Origin: Nocardia nova SH22a | GTDB lineage: Bacteria; Actinomycetota; Actinomycetes; Mycobacteriales; Mycobacteriaceae | Assembly (NCBI RefSeq): GCF_000523235.1 | Contig: NZ_CP006850.1 | Span: forward strand, 2,294,001 to 2,358,000 | DNA: 64,000 nt | Direction of reading: 5' to 3' | Shown: positions 35,698-43,348 of the stretch, piece by piece | Numbering within the stretch: the stretch's first letter is position 1 | How the letters are laid out: each line of letters begins with the position of its first letter | Made by a program: the position numbers and the translations under genes | The notes under the pieces: generated by a model | The model's input: the letters and a program-made list of their open reading frames with translations, nothing else | What the model was told of the DNA's origin: nothing | Databases searched by the model: none

Positions 35698-35857
35698 CGG
35701 GTTCGTTCGGCGGGGCAGTCGAAAGGGGCGATCGGCGCTGACGGGTTCGCCCGGTGCGACCAGTTGAACGGCCCGATCGGTGCTGACAGGTTCGTCCGGC
35801 GCGGCCAGCCGAAAGCGGCCAGCGATGGTGACCGGCTCGTCCGGTGCGGGCGCCGGA
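35690..35857 (+). repeat. Degenerate 45-bp tandem repeat over 5'-nucleotidase stop
   Basis: Units of 44, 45 and 45 bp start at 35690, 35734 and 35779, followed by a partial fourth. Each opens with a version of GGCGCTGACGGGTTCG. The 22 bases spanning the unit junction agree at 19 positions with the junction of the 24-bp repeat after rph, and in both arrays the upstream gene's TGA is inside the first unit. Confidence 0.8.
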
Positions 35858-35909
35858 CCGGCGCGCTCGCGGTCCGAGTTCCCTCCCATCCGCTGGTGTG
35901 GCGGGCAGA

Positions 35910-38048
35910 ATGTGCAGGATGCGGGGCCGGGGAGGGTATCCAGCCCAGGACCGCCGGGCAGGTCGGACGCCGGGCGGTGATGGGTCACGCAAACGCCACG
36001 GGCGGCACTACACCCCGGTCCGGCTGGCGGAGTTCCTGGCCGATCGGACGCTGGCCCACCTGCGGCCGGGGGAGCGGCTGTCGATTCTGGACCCCGCCTG
36101 CGGGGACGGCGAACTGTTGCTGGCGGTGGCACGTATTGCGGCACAACGCTTTCCGGGCACCTCGCTGCGATTGGCCGGATACGATCTCGACGCCGATGCG
36201 GTGCGGGTCGCGCGGCAGCGCAGCGCGGGGATCGCCGGGGGGCTCGCTGCGATCGGGCACGACCCTACGATCGGCCACGAGGCGACGTTCGGGCGAGACG
36301 TGTTGCTCGGCCACGACTCGGCGATTGGGCGCGGCACTGCGTTGGGGGACGATGTGGCGATCGGCCACGACTCGGCGATTGGGCGCGGCACTGCGTTGGG
36401 GGACGATGTGGCGATCGGCCACGACCCTGCGATCGGGCACGACACGGTGATCGGGCACGATGTGCCGTTCGGCCAAGACACGGTGATCGGGCACGAGGTG
36501 GCGATCGGGCAGGAGGCGGCGATCGGCCGGGGCGGGGAGGAGCTTGCCCGCTCCGAGGACACCCCCCGAGTCAGCAGCAGCATCGAATTCGAATGGCTGA
36601 ACGGCGATTTTCTGCGCGCGGCCGACGAACTGACCGGCTTCGACGCCGTGATCACCAACCCGCCCTACGTCCGCACCCAGCAACTCGGTGGGGAGACCGC
36701 GCGGATGCTGAGTCTGCGGTTCGGCCTGTCCGGCCGGATCGACCTGACCCATCCCTTCGTGGCCACCGTCCCGCGGCTGCTCCGGCCCGGCGGAGTGCTC
36801 GGATTACTGTGTGCCAACCGGTTTCTCAGTACCAAGGCCGGTGCGAATCTGCGGGCGCTGCTGTTCGCCGAACTGCCTCCGGTGGAACTCTACGATCTCG
36901 GCGACACCCGGCTGTTCGACGCGGCGGTCCTGCCCGCCGTGACCATCGCGGTGCGGGGCGGCACGCGACGACCCTGCCGTTTCGTGACCACCTACGAGAC
37001 CGGACTCGAACCGACGACCCGTGCCGATCTGTTCGATGCATTGCTGGATCGCGAGGCGTCGGTGGTGGAGCACGCCGGACGCCGCATCGCGGTCGAGATC
37101 GGCACCCTGCGCACCGGTGCGGCGGCGAAAGCCGAAGCGGGCCCGGGACACCAGGACGGCCGTCGTGCGAACGGATCCGGAAGTGAGTCCCGGCCAATCG
37201 GATTCACCGCCTTCGATCCGGCGGTGCCCTGGCAGCTGTCGCGGCCGGACACCGATGCCTGGCTGCGCCGGATCGGCGCGGGCACCTGGCGCACCTTCGG
37301 TCAGGTCGCGCCGATCCGGGTGGGTATCAAGACGACCGCCGACCGGGTGTTCATCTCCGACCACTGGGCCGATCTGGCACACCCGCCGGAAGCCGAACTA
37401 CTGCGGATCCTGCTGACCCACAACGATATCGAGCCCTGGCGGATCGAACGGTCGCACGACACCCGGGTGCTGTATCCCTACGATCTGTCGCGCAACTGCC
37501 GGATTCCGGTGGATCTCGGCGAATTCCCCTGTGCCCGCGCCTATCTCGAGCGCCACCGGAAAACGCTGTCGGCCCGGGACTATCTCGTCGGCAGCGGGCG
37601 GGAGTGGTTCGAGATCTGGGTGCCGCAGCGTCCCCGGCTGTGGCATCCGCCAAAGGTGGTGTTCCCGGACATCAGCGTCGCGCCGCGGTTCGCTCTCGAC
37701 CGCAGCGGTGCCGTGGTCAACGGCGACTGCTACTGGATCTCGACGGCCGATATCGGCGCCGCGCACCTCGCGTATCTGCTGATGGGAGTGGCGAATTCGA
37801 GCCTCGGACCGAATTTCTACGACGCCGTCTGCGGTAACCGCCTCTACGCCGGGCGCCGCCGCTGGATCACCCAGTACGTGACGCGGCTGCCCGTTCCGGA
37901 TCCGGACACCGCGGCGGCCCGTGCCCTCGTCGCGCTGGCCCGCACGGCGGCCGAGGACGGGATCGAACCCGATCCCGCCGGGCTCGACGAGTGCGTGGCC
38001 GCGGCGTTCGGAATCCACGGCGGCAGTGCCGGATTGCGGCCCGGATGA
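35910..38048 (+). CDS. Adenine-N6 DNA methyltransferase with hexapeptide insertion
   Basis: A 712-residue class I SAM-dependent methyltransferase of the Eco57I/TaqI type. GRHYTPVRLAEFLADRTL is the usual N-terminal helix; DPACGDGELLLAVA is motif I; GYDLDADAV motif II; ITNPPYVRTQQ motif IV with the catalytic NPPY. A TaqI-C-like target-recognition region (about 440-690) ends the protein. Unusually, residues 114-209 between motifs II and IV are 16 hexapeptides of the form [ILF]-G-x-x-x-x (for example AIGHDS). No nuclease domain or restriction gene is near, so it looks like an orphan, perhaps comparable to mycobacterial MamA. ATG 35910 is uncertain; 35919 is possible. Confidence 0.85.
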   Translation: MCRMRGRGGYPAQDRRAGRTPGGDGSRKRHGRHYTPVRLAEFLADRTLAHLRPGERLSILDPACGDGELLLAVARIAAQRFPGTSLRLAGYDLDADAVRVARQRSAGIAGGLAAIGHDPTIGHEATFGRDVLLGHDSAIGRGTALGDDVAIGHDSAIGRGTALGDDVAIGHDPAIGHDTVIGHDVPFGQDTVIGHEVAIGQEAAIGRGGEELARSEDTPRVSSSIEFEWLNGDFLRAADELTGFDAVITNPPYVRTQQLGGETARMLSLRFGLSGRIDLTHPFVATVPRLLRPGGVLGLLCANRFLSTKAGANLRALLFAELPPVELYDLGDTRLFDAAVLPAVTIAVRGGTRRPCRFVTTYETGLEPTTRADLFDALLDREASVVEHAGRRIAVEIGTLRTGAAAKAEAGPGHQDGRRANGSGSESRPIGFTAFDPAVPWQLSRPDTDAWLRRIGAGTWRTFGQVAPIRVGIKTTADRVFISDHWADLAHPPEAELLRILLTHNDIEPWRIERSHDTRVLYPYDLSRNCRIPVDLGEFPCARAYLERHRKTLSARDYLVGSGREWFEIWVPQRPRLWHPPKVVFPDISVAPRFALDRSGAVVNGDCYWISTADIGAAHLAYLLMGVANSSLGPNFYDAVCGNRLYAGRRRWITQYVTRLPVPDPDTAAARALVALARTAAEDGIEPDPAGLDECVAAAFGIHGGSAGLRPG
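36249..36536 (+). repeat. 18-bp coding minisatellite in the methyltransferase
   Basis: Sixteen in-frame 18-bp units. Two consecutive 54-bp blocks, 36307-36360 and 36361-36414, are identical, proving recent duplication. The translated units fit the left-handed beta-helix hexapeptide rule: aliphatic at position 1, Gly at 2, small residue at 5. Confidence 0.95.
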
Positions 38049-38055
38049 GTCCGGA

Positions 38056-38676
38056 TCAGGAGGAGTGACCGCCGACCATCGGCAGCAGGGTGCGCTTGGC
38101 GAAGGCGCGCGCGGCCTGCGCGTCGGCCAGCGGGATGAGGCCGTCCGGAGTCAGCGCTAGTGATTGCGCGAGCCGGGCCATGATCTCGGCGACCAGATCG
38201 GCGTCGAAATCCGAATCCGCGTCGGTGTGGCGCAATCCGCGTAATTTGTCGGCCAGATACACCCGGCCCACTTCGAGAATCGGCCCCGCGTCGGTGGTCA
38301 GGCGCGGCAGGATGAGCTCCGGCTCGGTGCGCAGCAATCGTTGCAGCAGTTCGTTGTGCGCGAGGGCGGTGATGAAGACGACGAAGATCTCCACCAGTTG
38401 ATCCTCGTTGTCGGCGATACTGCTGACACGCTGTTCGATATCGGCGACGAACCGCTGCGCCTCGCGCACGCTGACCGCCTCGACCAGATCGTTCTTCGAC
38501 TCGAAGCGCCGATACAGGGTCGCGGGGCTGATACCGGCACGGCGCGCGATCTCGCCCATGCTGGTGCGCTTGATCCCGAAGTCCAGGAATGCCGACAGCG
38601 CGCTCTCGAGCAGTTGTTCACCGTCGGAACGGGGCTTTTCGAGGATGCGGGCCAGTATGGATGGAACAGGGGGCAT
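38056..38676 (-). CDS. TetR-family regulator
   Basis: A 206-residue regulator with a clear N-terminal helix-turn-helix: GEQLLESALSAFLDFGIKRTSMGEIARRAGISPATLYRRFESKNDLVEAV (about residues 18-66). The all-helical C-terminal domain has no named subfamily. ATG 38676 gives the start; ATG 38685, three codons upstream, has a slightly better-placed GATGAGA. It converges on the methyltransferase gene with a 7-bp gap. Target genes unknown; the small gene upstream on the same strand is a candidate. Confidence 0.85.
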   Translation of the reverse strand: MPPVPSILARILEKPRSDGEQLLESALSAFLDFGIKRTSMGEIARRAGISPATLYRRFESKNDLVEAVSVREAQRFVADIEQRVSSIADNEDQLVEIFVVFITALAHNELLQRLLRTEPELILPRLTTDAGPILEVGRVYLADKLRGLRHTDADSDFDADLVAEIMARLAQSLALTPDGLIPLADAQAARAFAKRTLLPMVGGHSS

Positions 38677-38732
38677 GACGATCATTATCTCATCGCGCCC
38701 ACCGCCCCGGACCCGCGCGCCGTCGCCGACGG

Positions 38733-38912
38733 TCACCGCAAGTTCAACGCGGTCATTTCCTGTTCGATCGCATTAGCCGCGAAATCACTTCCATTGCAAC
38801 GTAACTCGTGGACACGGCGCTGCAGCGCCTCGATGCCACCGGGTTGGGCCGCGATATCGGCCACACTGATCCGCCCCTTGGGTCGGTGCATACCGGAATG
38901 CTCGTACGACAC
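38733..38912 (-). CDS. 59-residue small hypothetical protein
   Basis: GTG 38912 to TGA 38733 on the minus strand, behind CAGGAGG placed seven bases upstream, encodes a soluble, helix-rich protein with core RISVADIAAQPGGIEALQRRVHEL and an acidic-basic tail (AIEQEMTALNLR). Codon third positions are less biased than in neighbours, suggesting recent acquisition or low expression. I do not recognise the family. It is followed 56 bases later by the same-strand TetR gene, possibly an operon. Confidence 0.6.
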   Translation of the reverse strand: MSYEHSGMHRPKGRISVADIAAQPGGIEALQRRVHELRCNGSDFAANAIEQEMTALNLR

Positions 38913-39041
38913 CGTATTACCTCCTGCATACCCACTGCGCAGCCCGCCGACGGTGGCGTTTGTTCACTGCCGCGAACCGCGAACATGCTGGGACGATGCT
39001 ACCAAGAGATCAACCTGGACGCCTGACCAGTGTGGCTCGTC

Positions 39042-39560
39042 TCACAGCTGTTGTCCGCTGTCGCGGTGAGTGCTCATATTGTGCAGATAGACCGCCGCAT
39101 TCAGCTTGATGCGCTCGAGTTCGGCCTCGCCCAGTTCCCGGCGCACCTTGCCCGGAACGCCCGCGACCAGCGAGCCCGGCGGGATCTGCGCGTTCTCGGG
39201 AATCAGGGCGTTGGCGGCGATGAGACTGCCCGCGCCGATCACCGCGCCGTTGAGCACGGTCGCGCCCATGCCGACGAGCACATCGTCGCCGATCGTGCAG
39301 CCGTGCAGGATCGCGTTGTGGCCCACCGAGACTCCGCTGCCCACGCGCAGGACGAAACCGGGATCGGCGTGCAGGACGCATCCGTCCTGGATATTCGTGC
39401 CGGCGCCGACGACGATGTCCTCGAGATCGCCCCGGATCACCGCGCCGTACCAGACGCTGACCTCCGCCTCGAGCCGCACCCGGCCGATCACCGTGGCCGT
39501 CGGCGCCACCCACGCGGTGTCGTCGATCTGCGGCTCGTGCTCACCCAGCTTGATCATCAT
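39042..39560 (-). CDS. Gamma-carbonic-anhydrase-like hexapeptide protein
   Basis: A 172-residue left-handed beta-helix protein of the gamma-carbonic anhydrase/PaaY family. The zinc ligands appear as His64 (CVLHADPG), His81 and His86 (VGHNAILHGCTIG); the Arg/Asp/Gln positions in VIRGDLEDIVVG and NIQDG agree with the family. The C-terminal helix packs on the trimer. Enzymatic activity of such actinobacterial members is often not demonstrated. Start ATG 39560 or 39557. Confidence 0.88.
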   Translation of the reverse strand: MMIKLGEHEPQIDDTAWVAPTATVIGRVRLEAEVSVWYGAVIRGDLEDIVVGAGTNIQDGCVLHADPGFVLRVGSGVSVGHNAILHGCTIGDDVLVGMGATVLNGAVIGAGSLIAANALIPENAQIPPGSLVAGVPGKVRRELGEAELERIKLNAAVYLHNMSTHRDSGQQL

Positions 39561-39685
39561 GGCCGCCAACATAGCTGGCCCGGAACCGCCCGTGCTGTCC
39601 GGTCCGGTTGCCGATTGATTGCCATTCTGTGACTCGCCGCCGCGTCGGCCTGGCACCGCCCCGGATTCCGGGCCACGATGGCGGT

Positions 39686-40795
39686 ATGAGAATCGGGGTT
39701 GTGCGGGAGATCAAACCGCAGGAGAGCCGGGTCGCCCTCGCACCCGCCGGTGCCGGTGAACTCGGCAGGCACGGGCATCGGGTCCTGGTCGAGGCCGGCG
39801 CCGGGCTCGGATCCGGTTTCAGCGATGCCGACTATCTGGCCGCCGGAGCGCGCGTCGCCCGCACGGCCGAGGCGGTGTGGGCCGACGCCGAGCTGATCCT
39901 GAAGGTGAAAGAGCCGGTGGCGGCGGAATATTCGCGGATGCGCTCCGGGCAGGTGCTGTTCACCTTCCTGCATCTGGCGGCCTCGCGCGAATGCACCGAC
40001 GCCGTGCTGGCCTCCGGGATCACCGCGATCGCCTACGAAACCGTGCGCGCCCCCGACGGCTCGCTGCCGCTGCTGACGCCGATGAGTGAGATCGCGGGCA
40101 AGCTGGGCAGCCAGGTCGGGGCCTATCACCTGATGGCGCCCGAAGGCGGTGCCGGGGTGTTGCTGGGCGGTGTTCCCGGGGTGCGTCCGGCCGAGGTGGT
40201 GGTGATCGGCGGCGGTGTCGCGGGATCGAATGCGGCCGCGGTCGCCGCCGGAATGGGCGCGCGGGTCACGGTGCTCGACATCAGTCCGGCGCGGCTGCGC
40301 GAACTCGACCACCGCTTCGGCGGCCGGATCACCACGCTGGCGTCCACCGCCGCCGATATCGAGCGCGCGGTCACCGCGGCCGATCTGGTGATCGGATCGG
40401 TGCTGGTGCCGGGAGCCCGTGCGCCGCAACTGGTTCCGGACAGCCTGGTGGAACGGATGCGCCCGGGTTCGGTGCTGGTCGACATCGCCGTCGACCAGGG
40501 TGGCTGCTTCCAGAGCACCCACCCCACGACCCACGCCGAACCCACGTTCCGCGTGGCGAATTCGCTGTTCTACTGCGTCGCGAACATGCCCGGCGCGGTC
40601 CCGCACACCGCGACCGTGGCACTGACCACCGCCACGCTGCCCTATGTGCGCTCGATCGCCGATCTCGGCTGGCGGGTGGCCTGCCACACCGATCCGGGGC
40701 TGGGCGCCGGGCTCACCGCCGATGCGGGACAACTGTATTCGGCCGAGGTCGCGCAGGCGCACGGCCTGCTCGCGGTGGGGCGCGCGGCGGGGTAG
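39686..40795 (+). CDS. ald: Alanine dehydrogenase
   Basis: A 369-residue NAD-dependent L-alanine dehydrogenase interconverting alanine with pyruvate and ammonia. MRIGVVREIKPQESRVALAP is the classical start; K75 in KVKEP and H96 in FTFLHLA are the expected catalytic residues; VVVIGGGVAGSNAA is the NAD-binding turn; MSEIAGKLGSQVGA and HTATVALTTATLPYV are family signatures. In mycobacteria Ald supports alanine use and NADH recycling under low oxygen. It converges on the sigma factor gene, two bases away. Confidence 0.95.
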   Translation: MRIGVVREIKPQESRVALAPAGAGELGRHGHRVLVEAGAGLGSGFSDADYLAAGARVARTAEAVWADAELILKVKEPVAAEYSRMRSGQVLFTFLHLAASRECTDAVLASGITAIAYETVRAPDGSLPLLTPMSEIAGKLGSQVGAYHLMAPEGGAGVLLGGVPGVRPAEVVVIGGGVAGSNAAAVAAGMGARVTVLDISPARLRELDHRFGGRITTLASTAADIERAVTAADLVIGSVLVPGARAPQLVPDSLVERMRPGSVLVDIAVDQGGCFQSTHPTTHAEPTFRVANSLFYCVANMPGAVPHTATVALTTATLPYVRSIADLGWRVACHTDPGLGAGLTADAGQLYSAEVAQAHGLLAVGRAAG

Positions 40796-40797
40796 CG

Positions 40798-41727
40798 CTA
40801 CAGCATCCAGTCCGGATTTCCGTCGGGCAGGTCGTGCAGCTTCTCCGGGTTGCGGACGATGGCGATCGAGGAGATGTGGCCCTGCTCCACGGTGAAGGCC
40901 ATGATCCCCATATGGCTGCCGTCGAACACCATGAGTCCGGGCCGGCCGTTGACCTGGACCAGCCGCGCCCACGCGCCGCGCGCGGCCCGGTACCAGCCGA
41001 GGAACATCTTGGCCACCAGTTCCGCGCCGCTCACCGGGCGGCGGATCGCGGGCACCCGGCCACCACCGTCGGCGGTCAGGGTGACGTTCTCGTCCAGCAC
41101 ACCCAGCAGCGTGCTCAGGTCACCGGAATGCCAGGCCGCCGCGAAGGCCGAGACCACCTTCTCGTGTTCGTCCCGGCTGGCCGGGAACCGCGGCGTGCCG
41201 TCCTGCACGTGTTTGCGGGCCCGTGACGCCAGCTGCCGGACGGCGGCGGGGGTGCGGCCGACCACATCGGCCACCTCGGGGCCGGTCATGCCGAAGATGT
41301 CCTGCAGGACGAAGGCGGTGCGTTCGGCCGGGGACAGGGATTCCAGGATCACCAGCAGTGCGGTGGTGACCCGATCGTCCTGTGAGACGCGGTCGGCCGG
41401 ATCGTCCCAGGAGGTGACCTCCGGCTCCGGCAGCCATTCGCCGACGTACTGCTCCCGGCGGGCCCGTGCCGAACCCAGTTGATCGAGAGCCAGCCGCCCG
41501 GTGACGGTGGTGAGCCAGGCCCGCAGGTTGTCGATCTGCTCACCGGGAGAACGGTTGTCGTACCAGCGCTGCAGGCGCAGCCACGCCTCCTGCACCACAT
41601 CGTCGGCATCGCTCAGACTGCCGAGCGTGCTGTAGGCGACGCGGCGCAGGTACGGCCGGTGCTCCTCGAACCGGCGGGCCAGTTCCGCCTGGTCGATCTC
41701 GTCGGGTCCGATCGTCACTGCTGCCAT
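40798..41727 (-). CDS. sigJ: ECF41-type sigma factor (SigJ-like)
   Basis: A 309-residue extracytoplasmic-function sigma factor with sigma-2 (residues 15-85) and sigma-4 (120-178) regions fused to a SnoaL-like C-terminal domain. All three ECF41 hallmarks are visible: WLPEP at 98-102 in the linker, DGGGR at 220-224 and NPEKL at 293-297. In this group the C-terminal domain modulates activity in place of an anti-sigma factor. ECF41 genes usually neighbour an oxidoreductase or decarboxylase (COE) target gene; none is adjacent here. ATG 41727 or GTG 41718 may start it. Confidence 0.88.
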   Translation of the reverse strand: MAAVTIGPDEIDQAELARRFEEHRPYLRRVAYSTLGSLSDADDVVQEAWLRLQRWYDNRSPGEQIDNLRAWLTTVTGRLALDQLGSARARREQYVGEWLPEPEVTSWDDPADRVSQDDRVTTALLVILESLSPAERTAFVLQDIFGMTGPEVADVVGRTPAAVRQLASRARKHVQDGTPRFPASRDEHEKVVSAFAAAWHSGDLSTLLGVLDENVTLTADGGGRVPAIRRPVSGAELVAKMFLGWYRAARGAWARLVQVNGRPGLMVFDGSHMGIMAFTVEQGHISSIAIVRNPEKLHDLPDGNPDWML

Positions 41728-41846
41728 CCTCGTCGATTCGGTGGGCCGGTTGCGGACAATCGGACCATGCGACGCCGCAGGGGCTGTTCCCCAGGGTGAC
41801 GAAGCCGGGGCCGGGAGTGTGACATCGGGGCCGATAGTCTCGCCCC

Positions 41847-43133
41847 GTGCGATACGGAACGGCGCGAGCGGCGGGACTGATACTCGGATTCGCCGCGGAT
41901 CGGATATTCGGTGATCCGCGGCGCGGGCATCCGGTCGCACTGTTCGGTTCGGCGGCGGCCGCATTGGAATCCGCGTGGTATCGCGATACGCGTGGGCGGG
42001 GGATCGCGTACACGGCTGTTCTCGTCGGCGGGGTCGTGGTGGCAGGCGCCGTTGCCGAAGTGGTGGCGCGGCCGGGTGGTAGCGGGTCGGCTTGCGGCCG
42101 GAATAGCGACGGTCGGTCGGGGGACAGGCGCATGAGCGGTCGTCGGTCGGGTGATGGCTGGTCCGGTGGTGGTCAGTGGGTTGCCGGTCGGTCGGGTGGT
42201 AGCCGCGTGGGCGGCGGTCGGACGCGGGAGAGCTGTGCGGGTGGTCGGAGCGGGGACGGACTGTCCGGTAGCGGCCGCGTGAGTGGTAGCCGGTTGCGTG
42301 GCGGCCAGACGGGTGGCGGCCGGTTGGGTGGTGGTCGGATGGGTGGCGGCCAGACGGGTGGTGGTTGGTTGGGTGGCGGCCAGACAGGTGGCGGCCGGAT
42401 GGGTGGTGGTCGCACCGGGGGTCTCGGCACCATCGTGGTAACCGCATTGGCGACCTGGACCGCGCTGGGCGGGACGACCCTCGCGCGGACCGGCCGCTCG
42501 ATGGCCGATCGGCTGGATGCGACGGACATAGGTGGCGCGCGGGCGGTGCTCCCGTCGCTGTGCGGTCGTGATCCCGAGGCGCTCGATGCCGACGGATTGG
42601 CCCGTGCCGCAGTCGAATCCATTGCCGAGAACACCTCCGACGCCACCGTCGCCCCGCTGGTGTGGGGTGCGATGGCGGGGGTGCCCGGGATTCTGGGATA
42701 TCGCGCGGTCAACACCCTGGACGCCATGGTGGGCTACCGCAACGAGCGGTACCGCGACTTCGGCTGGGCCGCCGCCCGCACCGACGATGTCGCGAATCTG
42801 CTGCCCGCGCGAGTCAGCGGAATCCTCACCACGCTGCTGGCGCCCCTGATCGGCGGGCGTCCCGCCGACGCCGTGCGCGCCTGGCGCCGCGATGCGCGAT
42901 CCCACCCGAGCCCGAACGCGGGTGTCGCCGAGGCGACGATGGCGGGCGCCCTGGGAGTAACTCTCGGCGGGCGAACCGAATACGGCCACGGCGTCGAGAT
43001 GCGCCCCGAACTCGGCGCGGGACCCGCACCGGTGGTCCCGGATCTGCGCCGCGCGGTACGCATGTCGGAGGCGGTCCAGGCCGGGGCGGCAGGGCTCGCG
43101 GCCGCGGTCGCCTTCCTGTGGCGACGCCACTAG
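41847..43133 (+). CDS. cobD: Adenosylcobinamide-phosphate synthase with Gly-rich insertion
   Basis: CbiB/CobD attaches aminopropanol (or its phosphate) to adenosylcobyric acid in cobalamin synthesis, in the membrane. Conserved parts: LILGFAADRIFGDPRRGHPVALFG, AVESIAENTSDATVAPLVWG, GYRNERYRDFGWAAARTDDVANLLPAR and HPSPNAGVAEATMAGALGV. The protein has 428 residues against about 310 usual; the excess is a Gly/Arg/Ser insertion at residues about 77-192 within the loop between early helices, encoded by 15-bp repeats. GTG start 41847. It faces SURF1, as in the mycobacterial order. Confidence 0.92.
   Translation: MRYGTARAAGLILGFAADRIFGDPRRGHPVALFGSAAAALESAWYRDTRGRGIAYTAVLVGGVVVAGAVAEVVARPGGSGSACGRNSDGRSGDRRMSGRRSGDGWSGGGQWVAGRSGGSRVGGGRTRESCAGGRSGDGLSGSGRVSGSRLRGGQTGGGRLGGGRMGGGQTGGGWLGGGQTGGGRMGGGRTGGLGTIVVTALATWTALGGTTLARTGRSMADRLDATDIGGARAVLPSLCGRDPEALDADGLARAAVESIAENTSDATVAPLVWGAMAGVPGILGYRAVNTLDAMVGYRNERYRDFGWAAARTDDVANLLPARVSGILTTLLAPLIGGRPADAVRAWRRDARSHPSPNAGVAEATMAGALGVTLGGRTEYGHGVEMRPELGAGPAPVVPDLRRAVRMSEAVQAGAAGLAAAVAFLWRRH
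42271..42420 (+). repeat. 15-bp coding minisatellite in cobD
   Basis: Ten consecutive 15-bp units (for example GCGGCCAGACGGGTG) give pentapeptides of the form GGQTG/GGRLG. Units at 42301, 42346 and (one change) 42376 are the same type, so the array grew by block duplication. Less regular Gly/Ser/Arg units extend upstream to about 42075. Confidence 0.9.
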
Positions 43134-43259
43134 TACGGCACCGGTACCACTGCGGTACTCGGCGCTGGCTACCGGTCGTCCGCCCGGCGTCGTGCGCAGA
43201 GCCCGACCGGATCGCACCGACCAAATCCTCCGGTGGGGACATGCGGTTTCGTCCGGGTC

Positions 43260-43298
43260 GAACAAATCGTGCAAAACTCGGCGAAAATTCGGGAATTC
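43260..43298. repeat. Half-copy of the 27.3-kb palindrome
   Basis: 39 bases agree at 33 positions with 27309-27347, the left arm plus centre of the 78-bp palindrome. The right arm is absent. Like the full copy it is between convergent genes (cobD and the SURF1 gene). Confidence 0.75.
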
Positions 43299-43348
43299 GG
43301 GCTGTTGCAAAATACGAGCAGGTTTCCGCCATGACCTGGGTCACAGGG

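Noticed and set aside
34012..38736. Restriction-modification or phage-defence island around the methyltransferase
   Set aside because: No nuclease, helicase or other defence gene is found; neighbours are a 5'-nucleotidase and a TetR, so an orphan methyltransferase is simpler.
41715..43310. 531-codon minus-strand frame over cobD with Thr/Ala-rich repeats
   Set aside because: It is the mirror of the cobD minisatellite; the true minus-strand gene is only the sigma factor, starting at 41727.
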